Source of the DNA: Candidatus Butyricimonas faecavium
GTDB lineage: Bacteria > Bacteroidota > Bacteroidia > Bacteroidales > Marinifilaceae
Length of the DNA: 64,000 nucleotides
Direction: 5' to 3'
NCBI GenBank assembly: GCA_944321125.1
Contig: CALUKD010000001.1
Location: 248,001-312,000, forward strand
A model generated the notes under the pieces. The model ran no database searches and was not told the DNA's origin. It worked only from the letters and a program-made list of their open reading frames with translations. Below, one piece after another: positions 52,804 to 61,538 of the stretch; positions within the stretch are counted from its first letter, which is position 1, and each line of letters opens with the position of its first letter. The position numbers were made by a program, and so were the translations under genes.

Positions 52804-53706
52804 CTATATCGAAATCCCTATTGCCTCTAATACTGACACCATAATTCTATACTTTGTCATCACGGCATCAAACGCCCCGTACAAATTTTCAAACTCTTCC
52901 GGCGTATAAGTAAATATTGCACTAATATACATACCGACATCTTGAGTTTCCGTAGGCATATTATTATAATCATTAGGATTAGGGTCTTTTAAGAAACCTA
53001 CAGTTCTCGGGTCAGAAAATTCATATCTATTGTAAAAATACCAACCAGCACAACCATACAGTTCTTCTGTATAGCAACTACGTGTTGTCTGATAAAACAT
53101 GGTCAACTCTTCAGTATAGGCGGCAATCGGCGTGGCAAGAACTGCATTGAGTACAGCCCCTTTCATATTTAAACGCTCAACTTCACTCATATTCTTCAAT
53201 TCAGGGACACGAGAAATCAATACCGTATTCAATCCTTTAAAAGCCTCATTGCTTATTGCCGTATTATAAGGAGTTAAAGATTTTAACAATAAAAAGCTAC
53301 GGACCTTAATACTTTCTGACAGAACAGGTATGATCTCTTCTCGTAAAAACTCAAGCCCGTCAATGACATTCTCCCTCGGGCACAACTCATAGGAACTAAA
53401 CGGATTGGGAGTTTCTGTTCCTCCCAAAGCAGATGAGCCAAACTGCAAGATTTCATAATGTATATAAGAATTACCCCAGTTATCTACACGGGTTTCTTGC
53501 CCGATCGTATCGTTATAAAACACGGGAATCCCTGTTTCCACGTAGAATTGATAAATCGCTTGATCCACCGGATCATCCGAACTTTCAATCGTGAACCAAT
53601 CTTTACCAAGATTGGAAGGAGTCAAATGATCTTCTTTGTCACACGCCGTGAACAACACGGACAAAAGCAATAATACATAAAGGGATTTATTTTTTCTCAT
53701 AATCAA
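52804..53706 (-). CDS. SusCD-associated lipoprotein resembling zinc metallopeptidases but lacking HExxH (L3)
   Basis: The 300-residue protein has lipobox LFTAC (Cys22). Its size, lipid anchor, place after susD and segments such as VDQAIYQFYVETGIPVFYND and the C-terminal YISAIFTYTPEEFENLYGAF recall the putative zinc-binding metallopeptidase lipoproteins of SusCD loci. Where that family has HEFxH followed by a short hydrophobic stretch and Gln, this protein has TEELTMFYQ (residues 198-206), so both His are absent. No other HExxH exists in the protein. It is likely a non-enzymatic surface protein if the family call is right. Its start overlaps the susD stop by four bases. Family assignment is from memory of the pattern and is moderate. 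Confidence 0.55.
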   Translation of the reverse strand: MIMRKNKSLYVLLLLSVLFTACDKEDHLTPSNLGKDWFTIESSDDPVDQAIYQFYVETGIPVFYNDTIGQETRVDNWGNSYIHYEILQFGSSALGGTETPNPFSSYELCPRENVIDGLEFLREEIIPVLSESIKVRSFLLLKSLTPYNTAISNEAFKGLNTVLISRVPELKNMSEVERLNMKGAVLNAVLATPIAAYTEELTMFYQTTRSCYTEELYGCAGWYFYNRYEFSDPRTVGFLKDPNPNDYNNMPTETQDVGMYISAIFTYTPEEFENLYGAFDAVMTKYRIMVSVLEAIGISI

Positions 53707-55295
53707 TTTCTTTGAAGTTCTCTATTCGGGCGAATTTCGTTCTGAAGTTCTCCCCTGTTAAATTCAATAGCATAGTTCGGAATCGGGATAATCCAAGCTG
53801 CACGATCTTTCGTGTAAGCATTCAATTCATAATAACCATTCTCATACCAAGTCCGTGAATTTGATTCATAAGCATTATTCTGGTGACGGATACTGAAATT
53901 ATCCGGAAGAGGACGAATACTGTTTACGGCATAGCGTCGTAAATCAAACCAACGATGTCCCTCGAAACAAAGCTCTCGACGGCGCTCATCACGAATAAAA
54001 TCAATCAATGCCCCTCCCGTTTCCGTTACAGATGGAGCTATCGCAAACCGTTTGGAACGCAACTTCTCCAACTCGATCTTCGCATCTCCATCCCGGTTCA
54101 ACATCGCCAAAGCCTCTGCCTTATTCAAAATCACCTCCGGTAAACGAATCAAAAAATCCGATCCAATCTCATCATTATCATTATAATCCGTCCAAGTCTT
54201 ATATTTATCAGGAATAGCCGCATTCAAAGAATTTTTAAAAAAAGAGGTTCTACGCAAATCCCCATCATCATAACATTTTAATAAATCTTCAGACACTTGG
54301 TACGAAAGGGCTTGAGCTGGATATGTATAATCCGGATTCGGATTATTCCAATCGGACGAATAACTCAAGAAGGTCTCAACAACAGCATTTCCCCCTTGTG
54401 TGAAAATCGTTTCGGGCGATGTCCAAGAGATCACATTTTGTCCTTCAGTCCAACTATTCAAATCCATCACCGAATAAATTCCGGACATCGCATTGTCGGC
54501 TGCAGCAATACACTCCTCATATTCTTCCATATACAAATACACTCTCGATAACAGTGCATTAACGGCAACCTCCCCAACCCGTAATGTAGAGGAAGGCACA
54601 AAACCTTCCAAACAAACAGCAGCACGTTTAAGATCTGTAACAATTTGCGAATACACTGCTTCCACCGAATTTCGGCTAAAATATTTATCCTCTATATACT
54701 CCGTGATTTTTAAAGGCACACCAGCATCCTGTGATGCAGTAGCCTTGCTATAAGGCATTCCATAGATATTTACCAACAGGAAGTAATAACCAGCCCGAAG
54801 AAAACGCGCTTCACCTTCCACCCTGTTTAACAATTCAATATCCTCTTCTTTTGAACGGAATTCATCAGCCATGTAAATGATGGAATTCAATACCCCTATA
54901 CTCTTATAAAATCGTTCCCAATCATTATCCCTATACTGGGCATTCTCCAAAGTCAAAAATGGATCGGGTCCCCACTGATAAAAAGATCCCAGTACATTAC
55001 GCGGGTAATTCGAAGTATAAGGTAATCCACCCTCCACGAACTCCTCCGCATCATCGTCCATCACGTGTAACCATGGATAATTCATCGTAAGCCCGTCACT
55101 ATAGCTCATTGTTTCTTGAGTATTAGAGCTAACGTTCGGGGATTGCATAAAACATTCTCCTCTAAGTAGCTCGTCTAAATCCTGTGCTGTAGTCGCATAA
55201 CGCTGATTCTGCGAATATTCTTCCAAGAAATCACCACAAGAACCAAGACTAAGGGTAAGCACACCGAATATATAAATTAAAACTCTTCTTTTCAT
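53703..55295 (-). CDS. SusD/RagB-family surface nutrient-binding lipoprotein (L3)
   Basis: The 530-residue protein has lipobox LGSC (Cys20), then GDFLEEYSQNQ. SusD landmarks are EGEARFLRAGYYFLLVNIYGMPY, ILNKAEALAMLNRDG and the C-terminal RDERRRELCFEGHRWFDLRRY. It binds ligand above the SusC pore. It follows susC by 10 bases and overlaps the next gene by four bases, so the three are translationally coupled. Confidence 0.94.
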   Translation of the reverse strand: MKRRVLIYIFGVLTLSLGSCGDFLEEYSQNQRYATTAQDLDELLRGECFMQSPNVSSNTQETMSYSDGLTMNYPWLHVMDDDAEEFVEGGLPYTSNYPRNVLGSFYQWGPDPFLTLENAQYRDNDWERFYKSIGVLNSIIYMADEFRSKEEDIELLNRVEGEARFLRAGYYFLLVNIYGMPYSKATASQDAGVPLKITEYIEDKYFSRNSVEAVYSQIVTDLKRAAVCLEGFVPSSTLRVGEVAVNALLSRVYLYMEEYEECIAAADNAMSGIYSVMDLNSWTEGQNVISWTSPETIFTQGGNAVVETFLSYSSDWNNPNPDYTYPAQALSYQVSEDLLKCYDDGDLRRTSFFKNSLNAAIPDKYKTWTDYNDNDEIGSDFLIRLPEVILNKAEALAMLNRDGDAKIELEKLRSKRFAIAPSVTETGGALIDFIRDERRRELCFEGHRWFDLRRYAVNSIRPLPDNFSIRHQNNAYESNSRTWYENGYYELNAYTKDRAAWIIPIPNYAIEFNRGELQNEIRPNRELQRN

Positions 55296-55305
55296 CGCTC
55301 AAGTT

Positions 55306-58300
55306 TTAGAAAGTGATACTAATATTACATGAGTAAGTCGGACGTACCGAAAGATTTACATTCGGCGACGAACCTGATTGAGTAGGATCCTGTCCCCGTA
55401 ACTTCTTATGGGCTATCGTGAATAAGTTAGTCCCCGTCAGATTGATATAAGCAGACTCAAGTCCTAATTTCTTGCAAAATCGATCATCCACGTTATAACG
55501 GAAAGAAAGTGACGACAACCGCAAGTAATCTCCACTTACCACCCGGATATCCGAATTGTCATACATTTCGTAAATATTAGATGCGATTTTATGTGTCCTA
55601 TTTGTGCCGCTATTCCACCACGGATTAGCATGGGTTCCCGCAACTGTATTCAACGCAGGAATATTGGTATAATTCTCGTCACCCGGTTTTCTCCAACGGT
55701 TTACAAACTCCCGTCGCAAATTACTTGACGGATTGGGATTAGTTGTCCCATATTCGGTACATAACTTTAGTAAACGAATTTTATTACCCAAGCTATAAGT
55801 CAGATTAAATGACAAACCGAAGTTCCGATATCCCAAATAATTCGAGATCCCTCCTTGGAGATAAGGCTCACGCCGTCCTGATCTCTCCATTACCTCCAAA
55901 AAGACATCTTCCCGTTCCATATTGTTATACTTTTTACTCAACTCTTCTTGCAATTCATCCTCAGCCCCGTAAAAAATAGGAGACCCGTCCACCGGACTCA
56001 ATCCTTTAAAGCGGTATGAATAAAATGTATTCAATGGCTCCCCGGCAATCTCCACATCACCTGTCAACATATCGGTATACTCGATCTCATCCCGCAACAC
56101 GTTATTTCGATTATTTATCGCACTATTTACCAACTCATTCAACACCTGCCCTAGTTGGGGATCAATACGCCAAACAAATCCTCTCTTTCCTCCATCTAAA
56201 CCGACACGATTGATAGGGGTAAAATTCAAGCTTACCTCTATTCCCTTGTTTACAAGTGTTCCACTATTTACCACGTATTGCGTGGTTCCATTGATCTCAG
56301 AAATCGTTTTGGTTAAAAATGCATCCCGTGTCTTTTTATAATACCAAGAAACCGAACCGTTAATCTTATTCTTCAAAAGCGAAAAATCCAATGTCGCATT
56401 CGTGGACGCCGTCTTTTCCCACCTTAAATCAGGATTTGGATAATGAGATACTTTCGAATGAAATTCACCATATTTCCCGGCATAATCAGCCTCTTGCCGA
56501 ATAATCATATTCGGAGTCTGATTACTTAACATATTTCCTTGATAACCAAAAGAACCTCTTAACGCCATGTCATCTATCCAATCAACAGATCTCAAAATAT
56601 CTTGCTTCATATTCCAACGACCTGACAACGCCCAAATCGGCATCATTCGATCATTCGCTCGTGATCCGAACAAATTGGAAGCCTCTCCCCGGATATGTAA
56701 ATTCACCATATATCGATTGTCATAATCGTATCCAGCCATCGCATACCATGCTATCGAATTCGTCAAATTTTCTGTGATAATACCTAAAGCGTTAGCACTT
56801 GCCATAAATTGATTATAATATCCCGTGTAAGTTTGAGGGATAGAAGAGAACAATTTACCCCTATCTTTACGATATCCCCGCCGAGTGATATTAAAACCAT
56901 CATATCTTTGAGAATTCAATTCCAATCCAGCAGAACCACTTACATTATGCTTCCCGTCTTTGCCCACGTTCTTGGTATAATTCGCTTGGACCCGTGCCAT
57001 CCAATTCGTATTACGAACCTCACTCTTACGTAATTCTCCACCGACAGGACACATATCGTTTCGTTCTGTCTGGTCTGCACGCAACTGATGTACATAATAA
57101 GTATTCTCCGTGAAATAAATCTCCTGATTCGTATTATTTACCGCATAAGATAGTGTTCCCTCCAATTTCAAATCATCAATAACGTTGTAACTAACATGTG
57201 CCTGCATATTAATCGCATTACCCTTGGATTCATCTCCAGAATTATCCATCTCGTTTAATATATTGAAATTGTATACCGGCATAGAACCATTCGTTCGCTG
57301 ATAAAAATAACGGGAACCATCGGGATTAAAGGCTGGAATGGCACGACTCATATTATAAGCATAATCCAAAACACCTAATTCCGAAGGATTATAATCTCGG
57401 CTTGATACATTTCCCTGAAGCTGAAAACGTGCCGAAAAACGCTCATAATTAGCCGTTAAGTTCAATGTCGTCGAATATCGCTTGTTATTCTCGCCTTTTA
57501 TTGCTCCATTCTCATCGCTCATCCCAAGAGATGCATAATAGCGGATATTGGCAGAACCACCCGACAGACTCAGCGTGTGGCTATGTGAAAACACATCCTG
57601 ACAAACAATATCGAACCAATCCGTATTCAATGTTTCATAATATGCAACCAACCGATTATATTCATTATAATCAATCACACAGTTGTAATAATCTTGCACC
57701 ACAGCCTCATATCCGACCCAACTATCCACATTGTTATAATAAACACCCCGTTCTACCAACTCACGGGAAACATCAACTCTTTCCTTCGAATTCATCAGGT
57801 ATATAGCTCGGTCACTGTAACGCGGACGCCGCGTAAAAGACCCTGTCCCGGAATAAGTCACACTAGGAGGACCGGTTTTTCCTTTCTTCGTTGTAATCAC
57901 AATCACTCCGTTTCCCGCTTTCGCCCCGTAAAGAGCCGTTGCGGAAGCATCTTTCAGCACGTCAATCTGTTCTATATCATTAGGATTCAATCCCGAAATT
58001 GCATTTCCCAACAGGTTCACGAAATCCAAATCATTAATCTGAGCAGGATCCACGTTCACCGGATCGGTCAAGACCACTCCATCCAACACCCACAATGGCT
58101 CTCTATTACCCAATACTGTCGAAGTTCCCCGTATTCTCAATTTCGGAGCGGCACCCACCTGTCCAGAGTTTTGCATGAAAATCATGCCGGGAATTCGACC
58201 TTCCAACATTTGGTCAATAGTATTCACTCCTGCCACTTTAATATCATCCATTTTGATAGTTTGCACAGCACTCGTCAATTTACGTTTATCAATATTCTGA

Positions 58301-58950
58301 TACCCGGTTCTCACAACAACTTCTTCCAATTGCTCTGTAGACTCTTTTAAAACCACATGAATTGAATCCTGACCAGTGTACTTTATTTCTTGGGTTTCCA
58401 TCCCTATAAACGAAAAAAGCAAGGACACATTTTGCATTTTGGGCAATGTTAAAGAAAATCTCCCATTTACATCTGTTGACGTACCTAAAGTTAAACCCTT
58501 CACAATAACCGTCACCCCAGGTAATGGTTGTTTTTTCTCATCGGTCACCTTTCCAATAATACGTACCTCTTTTTCCTCATTTTTTACTTCGCCCGGAACA
58601 ATAATAATAACACCTTGTTCTATTCGATAAGATAAATTCACTTTACTCAAAAGAGCATCCAACACCTGTTCCAATTCTTCATCAACAAATTTTACAGACA
58701 CATCTTTCACTTTTTTCAATTCATTGTGATTGAAAAAAAACTTATAACCTGTTTGCTGACGCAATTCTTGAATGATTTCCAACATACTTGCTTTCTCAAA
58801 ATCCAGACTTATTTTTTTTTGAGAAAAACCACTTGCAGAAACTTTCAACAATAGAAACAATGTAAAAACACATATTAATTTCATAACCAGAAACCATTTT
58901 TTTACACATACACCCCTTACAGGGATGCCATCATCTCGTTTTTTTTGCAT
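55306..58950 (-). CDS. SusC/RagA-family TonB-dependent transporter with STN domain (L3)
   Basis: The 1214-residue protein has a long signal region (to about residue 43) and an STN domain (about 46-115, KISLDFEKASMLEIIQEL). The carboxypeptidase-regulatory-like domain covers about 128-205. A TonB box/plug follows (EEVVVRTGYQN), with the SusC signature LKDASATALYGAKAGNG at about 336-352. The barrel ends ..CNISITF with the terminal Phe. Import uses TonB energy, and the STN domain signals to the FecR encoded upstream (59028-60185). A 77-base gap with a hairpin separates them. Confidence 0.95.
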   Translation of the reverse strand: MQKKRDDGIPVRGVCVKKWFLVMKLICVFTLFLLLKVSASGFSQKKISLDFEKASMLEIIQELRQQTGYKFFFNHNELKKVKDVSVKFVDEELEQVLDALLSKVNLSYRIEQGVIIIVPGEVKNEEKEVRIIGKVTDEKKQPLPGVTVIVKGLTLGTSTDVNGRFSLTLPKMQNVSLLFSFIGMETQEIKYTGQDSIHVVLKESTEQLEEVVVRTGYQNIDKRKLTSAVQTIKMDDIKVAGVNTIDQMLEGRIPGMIFMQNSGQVGAAPKLRIRGTSTVLGNREPLWVLDGVVLTDPVNVDPAQINDLDFVNLLGNAISGLNPNDIEQIDVLKDASATALYGAKAGNGVIVITTKKGKTGPPSVTYSGTGSFTRRPRYSDRAIYLMNSKERVDVSRELVERGVYYNNVDSWVGYEAVVQDYYNCVIDYNEYNRLVAYYETLNTDWFDIVCQDVFSHSHTLSLSGGSANIRYYASLGMSDENGAIKGENNKRYSTTLNLTANYERFSARFQLQGNVSSRDYNPSELGVLDYAYNMSRAIPAFNPDGSRYFYQRTNGSMPVYNFNILNEMDNSGDESKGNAINMQAHVSYNVIDDLKLEGTLSYAVNNTNQEIYFTENTYYVHQLRADQTERNDMCPVGGELRKSEVRNTNWMARVQANYTKNVGKDGKHNVSGSAGLELNSQRYDGFNITRRGYRKDRGKLFSSIPQTYTGYYNQFMASANALGIITENLTNSIAWYAMAGYDYDNRYMVNLHIRGEASNLFGSRANDRMMPIWALSGRWNMKQDILRSVDWIDDMALRGSFGYQGNMLSNQTPNMIIRQEADYAGKYGEFHSKVSHYPNPDLRWEKTASTNATLDFSLLKNKINGSVSWYYKKTRDAFLTKTISEINGTTQYVVNSGTLVNKGIEVSLNFTPINRVGLDGGKRGFVWRIDPQLGQVLNELVNSAINNRNNVLRDEIEYTDMLTGDVEIAGEPLNTFYSYRFKGLSPVDGSPIFYGAEDELQEELSKKYNNMEREDVFLEVMERSGRREPYLQGGISNYLGYRNFGLSFNLTYSLGNKIRLLKLCTEYGTTNPNPSSNLRREFVNRWRKPGDENYTNIPALNTVAGTHANPWWNSGTNRTHKIASNIYEMYDNSDIRVVSGDYLRLSSLSFRYNVDDRFCKKLGLESAYINLTGTNLFTIAHKKLRGQDPTQSGSSPNVNLSVRPTYSCNISITF

Positions 58951-58998
58951 ACATTTGTCTTGTTAATGTAAAGATTACTATATTTTATTAACACATTG

Positions 58999-59028
58999 AC
59001 CGGCTAGGTGGTCCCAACACCTACCGGT
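58999..59028 (-). promoter_or_regulatory. stem-loop between L3 fecR and susC
   Basis: The arms 58999-59010 and 59018-59028 pair (ACCGG-TAGGTG type, one bulge) around a seven-base loop. It begins in the fecR stop codon, exactly as the L2 hairpin does. No T-run follows. Confidence 0.65.
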
Positions 59029-60185
59029 TATTTCATTCTCACAATAATTGCTCTCCCTTTTAATTCAAATTCAACATTTGTTGTCATGGATATAATATCC
59101 AAGATTACATTACATTTATTATACTTCTCCAGATCTCCGGTAAATACAAGATCTTTGGCTTCCGGATTTTGATAAAATACTGTAATATCATACCACCGGG
59201 CCAATTGCTTCATGATCTCATCCAACCGCATTCCTTCAATGATCCACTTTCCTTCGGTCCACGCAGTGAATACATCAGTATTCACCTGTTCCACGTTTAT
59301 GTCATTTGTTTGGACATCATAAGTAATTTGCTCGCCAGGTGATATCATTCGAGAGACAACCATACCCTTCCCTTTAAAAGCAACACTTCCCTCCACCAAG
59401 GTCGTCTGTATATATGTTTCATCCGGATAAGCATTCACATTAAATACGGTCCCTAAAACTGTAATATCACCATCTTCTGTTTCTACTATAAAAGGATGCT
59501 CAGAATCCCGAGAAACATGAAACAATGCTTCTCCTTCCAAATAAACCCGCCGTTCCTTCCCGACAAAGTGATCCGGGACACTTAATTTTGAATCAGAATT
59601 TATTATTACACTCGTTCCATCCGATAACACTAGATTATACTCTCCTCCTCTCGGCACAATAATTTTATTATATTTCATGATTTTTCCTGAATCATCAATT
59701 CTACTATGATCAGGTTTAAACTTTTCCACCACTTGTTTAAAAGCAACAGAATCCGTTAATTCTACCCGTTGACCGGAATTAAATACTAAGACAGCTTTTG
59801 TAGTTCCTGGTTCAATGGATATTTCTTTTGCAACTTCCGTAACCTGAAATTGATTACTCTTCCAAAACCAATAACCTACACCGCCCAAAAATAAAGGAAG
59901 CAACAACACAGCGACATATTTAATAATTACCCTCCAAACATATCTCTTTGGAGCCCTATCTGCGTAGATAACAAATTCATCCCAAGCATTTTTAGAATCC
60001 ACAACCCGACTCTCCTCTCCCGTGTAGTACTTATCAAAATACTGTTGTGCTTTACGATAATATTCTCTGTTACCTTCATCTTCTGACAACCACTCCTCAA
60101 CCTTTTCTTTCTCTTCAGCAGAGGAAACTCCCAGCAAATGCTTCGCAATTACATCCCACTCTATATATGTCTTATCATCCATCAT
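59028..60185 (-). CDS. FecR-family anti-sigma factor (L3)
   Basis: The 385-residue protein has a cytoplasmic sigma-binding N-terminus (about residues 1-80) and a membrane helix at about 88-107 (YVAVLLLPLFLGGVGYWFW). The FecR domain contains PRGGEYNLVLSDGTSVIINS and VYLEGEALFHVSRD. A DUF4974 domain contains TDVFTAWTEGKWIIEG and runs to the end. It transmits the loaded state of the L3 SusC to a sigma factor, most simply that of the gene upstream (60267-60833). It starts at ATG 60185 or 60182, 12-15 bases after the block shared with L2. Confidence 0.93.
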   Translation of the reverse strand: MMDDKTYIEWDVIAKHLLGVSSAEEKEKVEEWLSEDEGNREYYRKAQQYFDKYYTGEESRVVDSKNAWDEFVIYADRAPKRYVWRVIIKYVAVLLLPLFLGGVGYWFWKSNQFQVTEVAKEISIEPGTTKAVLVFNSGQRVELTDSVAFKQVVEKFKPDHSRIDDSGKIMKYNKIIVPRGGEYNLVLSDGTSVIINSDSKLSVPDHFVGKERRVYLEGEALFHVSRDSEHPFIVETEDGDITVLGTVFNVNAYPDETYIQTTLVEGSVAFKGKGMVVSRMISPGEQITYDVQTNDINVEQVNTDVFTAWTEGKWIIEGMRLDEIMKQLARWYDITVFYQNPEAKDLVFTGDLEKYNKCNVILDIISMTTNVEFELKGRAIIVRMK

Positions 60186-60197
60186 GATTTTTTTAAT

Positions 60198-60240
60198 TAA
60201 TCATTCATAAGACACATCTGTTAAAAAAACGGAGTACAAA
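60198..60240 (-). promoter_or_regulatory. ECF-type promoter block before L3 fecR (shared with L2)
   Basis: The minus strand begins TTTGTACTCCG, then seven T, and has ATGTGT at position 24 of the block. It matches 49231-49273 at 29 of 43 positions. It lies between the sigma stop (60267) and the fecR start. Confidence 0.6.
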
Positions 60241-60266
60241 GGCACTTATTATTTTTTGAAAAATAT

Positions 60267-60833
60267 TCAAATACCTTCTTGTAAATACTCAATAAATAAT
60301 AAAATAGGTATCAATTTCTCACGCAATATACGATAAGCCCGTTGCACTTGAGTCTTTACAGTCGTCTCGGCAATATCCAATTGTTCGGCAATTTCTTTAT
60401 TTTTCTTTCCCTCAACCACTTTCAACAAGATAATTTCTCTACATTTATCAGGTAACGAATCCAAAGCTTTCTGAAGACGTTGTTGAATCTCTTCATCAAT
60501 AACCACATCTTCCGTACCGGAAAAAAGTTGGGCTTCAAATAATTTATTATTATGTTCGTCCCTAATCCTTCGGTCCCGCAAAACGTTCAAACAACGATTC
60601 CGCACGGAAGTAAACAAATAAGATTTTATTGAAGTCGTAACTTGTAGTGTTTCGGAGTGATCCCACAAATGAAAAAACAAATCCTGAACCAAATCCCTTG
60701 CCTCTTCTTCATCATATAAATAACTCTCGGCAAATAGCACTATTTTGGAAAAATAATACTCATAGAGGAATCTAAACGCCTCTTTATCACGCTTCTTTAG
60801 CCGAGCTAAAATTAAATTCTCTTCGATATCCAT
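60267..60833 (-). CDS. ECF sigma-70 family sigma factor (L3, proximal to fecR)
   Basis: The 188-residue protein has region 2 at about residues 15-85 (FLYEYYFSKIVLFAESYLYDEEEARDLVQDLFFHLW) and region 4 at about 120-175 (LDSLPDKCREIILLKVVEGKKNKEIAEQL, recognition helix AETTVKTQVQRAY). Lying directly before fecR (59028-60185), it is the obvious partner of that anti-sigma. A TAAATTTG -7 box at 60858-60865 gives it its own promoter. Confidence 0.93.
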   Translation of the reverse strand: MDIEENLILARLKKRDKEAFRFLYEYYFSKIVLFAESYLYDEEEARDLVQDLFFHLWDHSETLQVTTSIKSYLFTSVRNRCLNVLRDRRIRDEHNNKLFEAQLFSGTEDVVIDEEIQQRLQKALDSLPDKCREIILLKVVEGKKNKEIAEQLDIAETTVKTQVQRAYRILREKLIPILLFIEYLQEGI

Positions 60834-60857
60834 GAGTACATTTTCAAATTATTCAGA

Positions 60858-60865
60858 CAAATTTA
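60858..60865 (-). promoter_or_regulatory. -7 element of the proximal L3 sigma gene
   Basis: TAAATTTG on the minus strand, 24 bases before ATG 60833, within the 60-base gap between the two sigma genes. It resembles the L1 sigma promoter in sequence and distance. A matching -33 is not seen. Confidence 0.55.
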
Positions 60866-60893
60866 TGTAAGAAAATTGAATTACAGTGTCCAC

Positions 60894-61460
60894 TCACGAG
60901 AATAAAAAGAAAATTAATATGGCTAACCCCTCCCCTAACTCTTCTCTCACGAATGCATAAGCCCGTTTTTTCTGGGTTTTCACAGAATTCTCACTAACCC
61001 CCAATCTTTCAGCAATCTCCTTTACCTTACATCCCTCCATGCTCATAAATAACACCTGCCGCTGCTGATCTGATAATTTATCCACAGCACTATAAAATTT
61101 ATTCACGACATCTTCCTCCACCGCACATTCTATCACAAGCTCCTCTTCTTGATTCTCAAGAAGCTCACTTCCCCACTTTTCATATAATTCTTGCACAAAT
61201 CCTCGATCTCTTACCGAATTTAAGGCTCTAGTATACACTGTACGGTACAAATAGCCGACTAACGAAGGAGCATCTGGGAACTGTGTCCCAGAATCCCATA
61301 TTTTGATAAAACAATCTTGAACTACATCCTCTGCCAGATCCGAATCTTTCACTATCTTCGACGCATAATTACACAGTGCAGGGTAGTATTTTCTATACAT
61401 CTCCCGCCATGCTCCTTCACGTTTCTTATTGACACTCTCAATAAACCGATCCACGTCCAT
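60894..61460 (-). CDS. ECF sigma-70 family sigma factor (upstream of L3)
   Basis: The 188-residue protein has region 2 at about residues 18-90 (MYRKYYPALCNYASKIVKDSDLAEDVVQDCFIKIW) and region 4 at about 122-175 (LSDQQRQVLFMSMEGCKVKEIAERLGVSENSVKTQKKRAY). It belongs to a clearly different subgroup from the next sigma gene (60267-60833). It has no FecR of its own beside it. The orphan FecR of L2 is a candidate partner. A full -33/-7 promoter precedes it. Confidence 0.92.
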   Translation of the reverse strand: MDVDRFIESVNKKREGAWREMYRKYYPALCNYASKIVKDSDLAEDVVQDCFIKIWDSGTQFPDAPSLVGYLYRTVYTRALNSVRDRGFVQELYEKWGSELLENQEEELVIECAVEEDVVNKFYSAVDKLSDQQRQVLFMSMEGCKVKEIAERLGVSENSVKTQKKRAYAFVREELGEGLAILIFFLFS

Positions 61461-61491
61461 AGCTATTCATCATTTCGGTTCTAACTAAAGA

Positions 61492-61523
61492 CAAATATGC
61501 AAATAAAACTTTACTCTCCCAAA
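61492..61523 (-). promoter_or_regulatory. housekeeping promoter of the upstream sigma gene
   Basis: On the minus strand TTTG (61520-61523), a 20-base spacer and CATATTTG (61492-61499; one mismatch to TAnnTTTG) precede ATG 61460 by 31 bases. Confidence 0.7.
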
Positions 61524-61538
61524 TTCATTCCAATTAAG

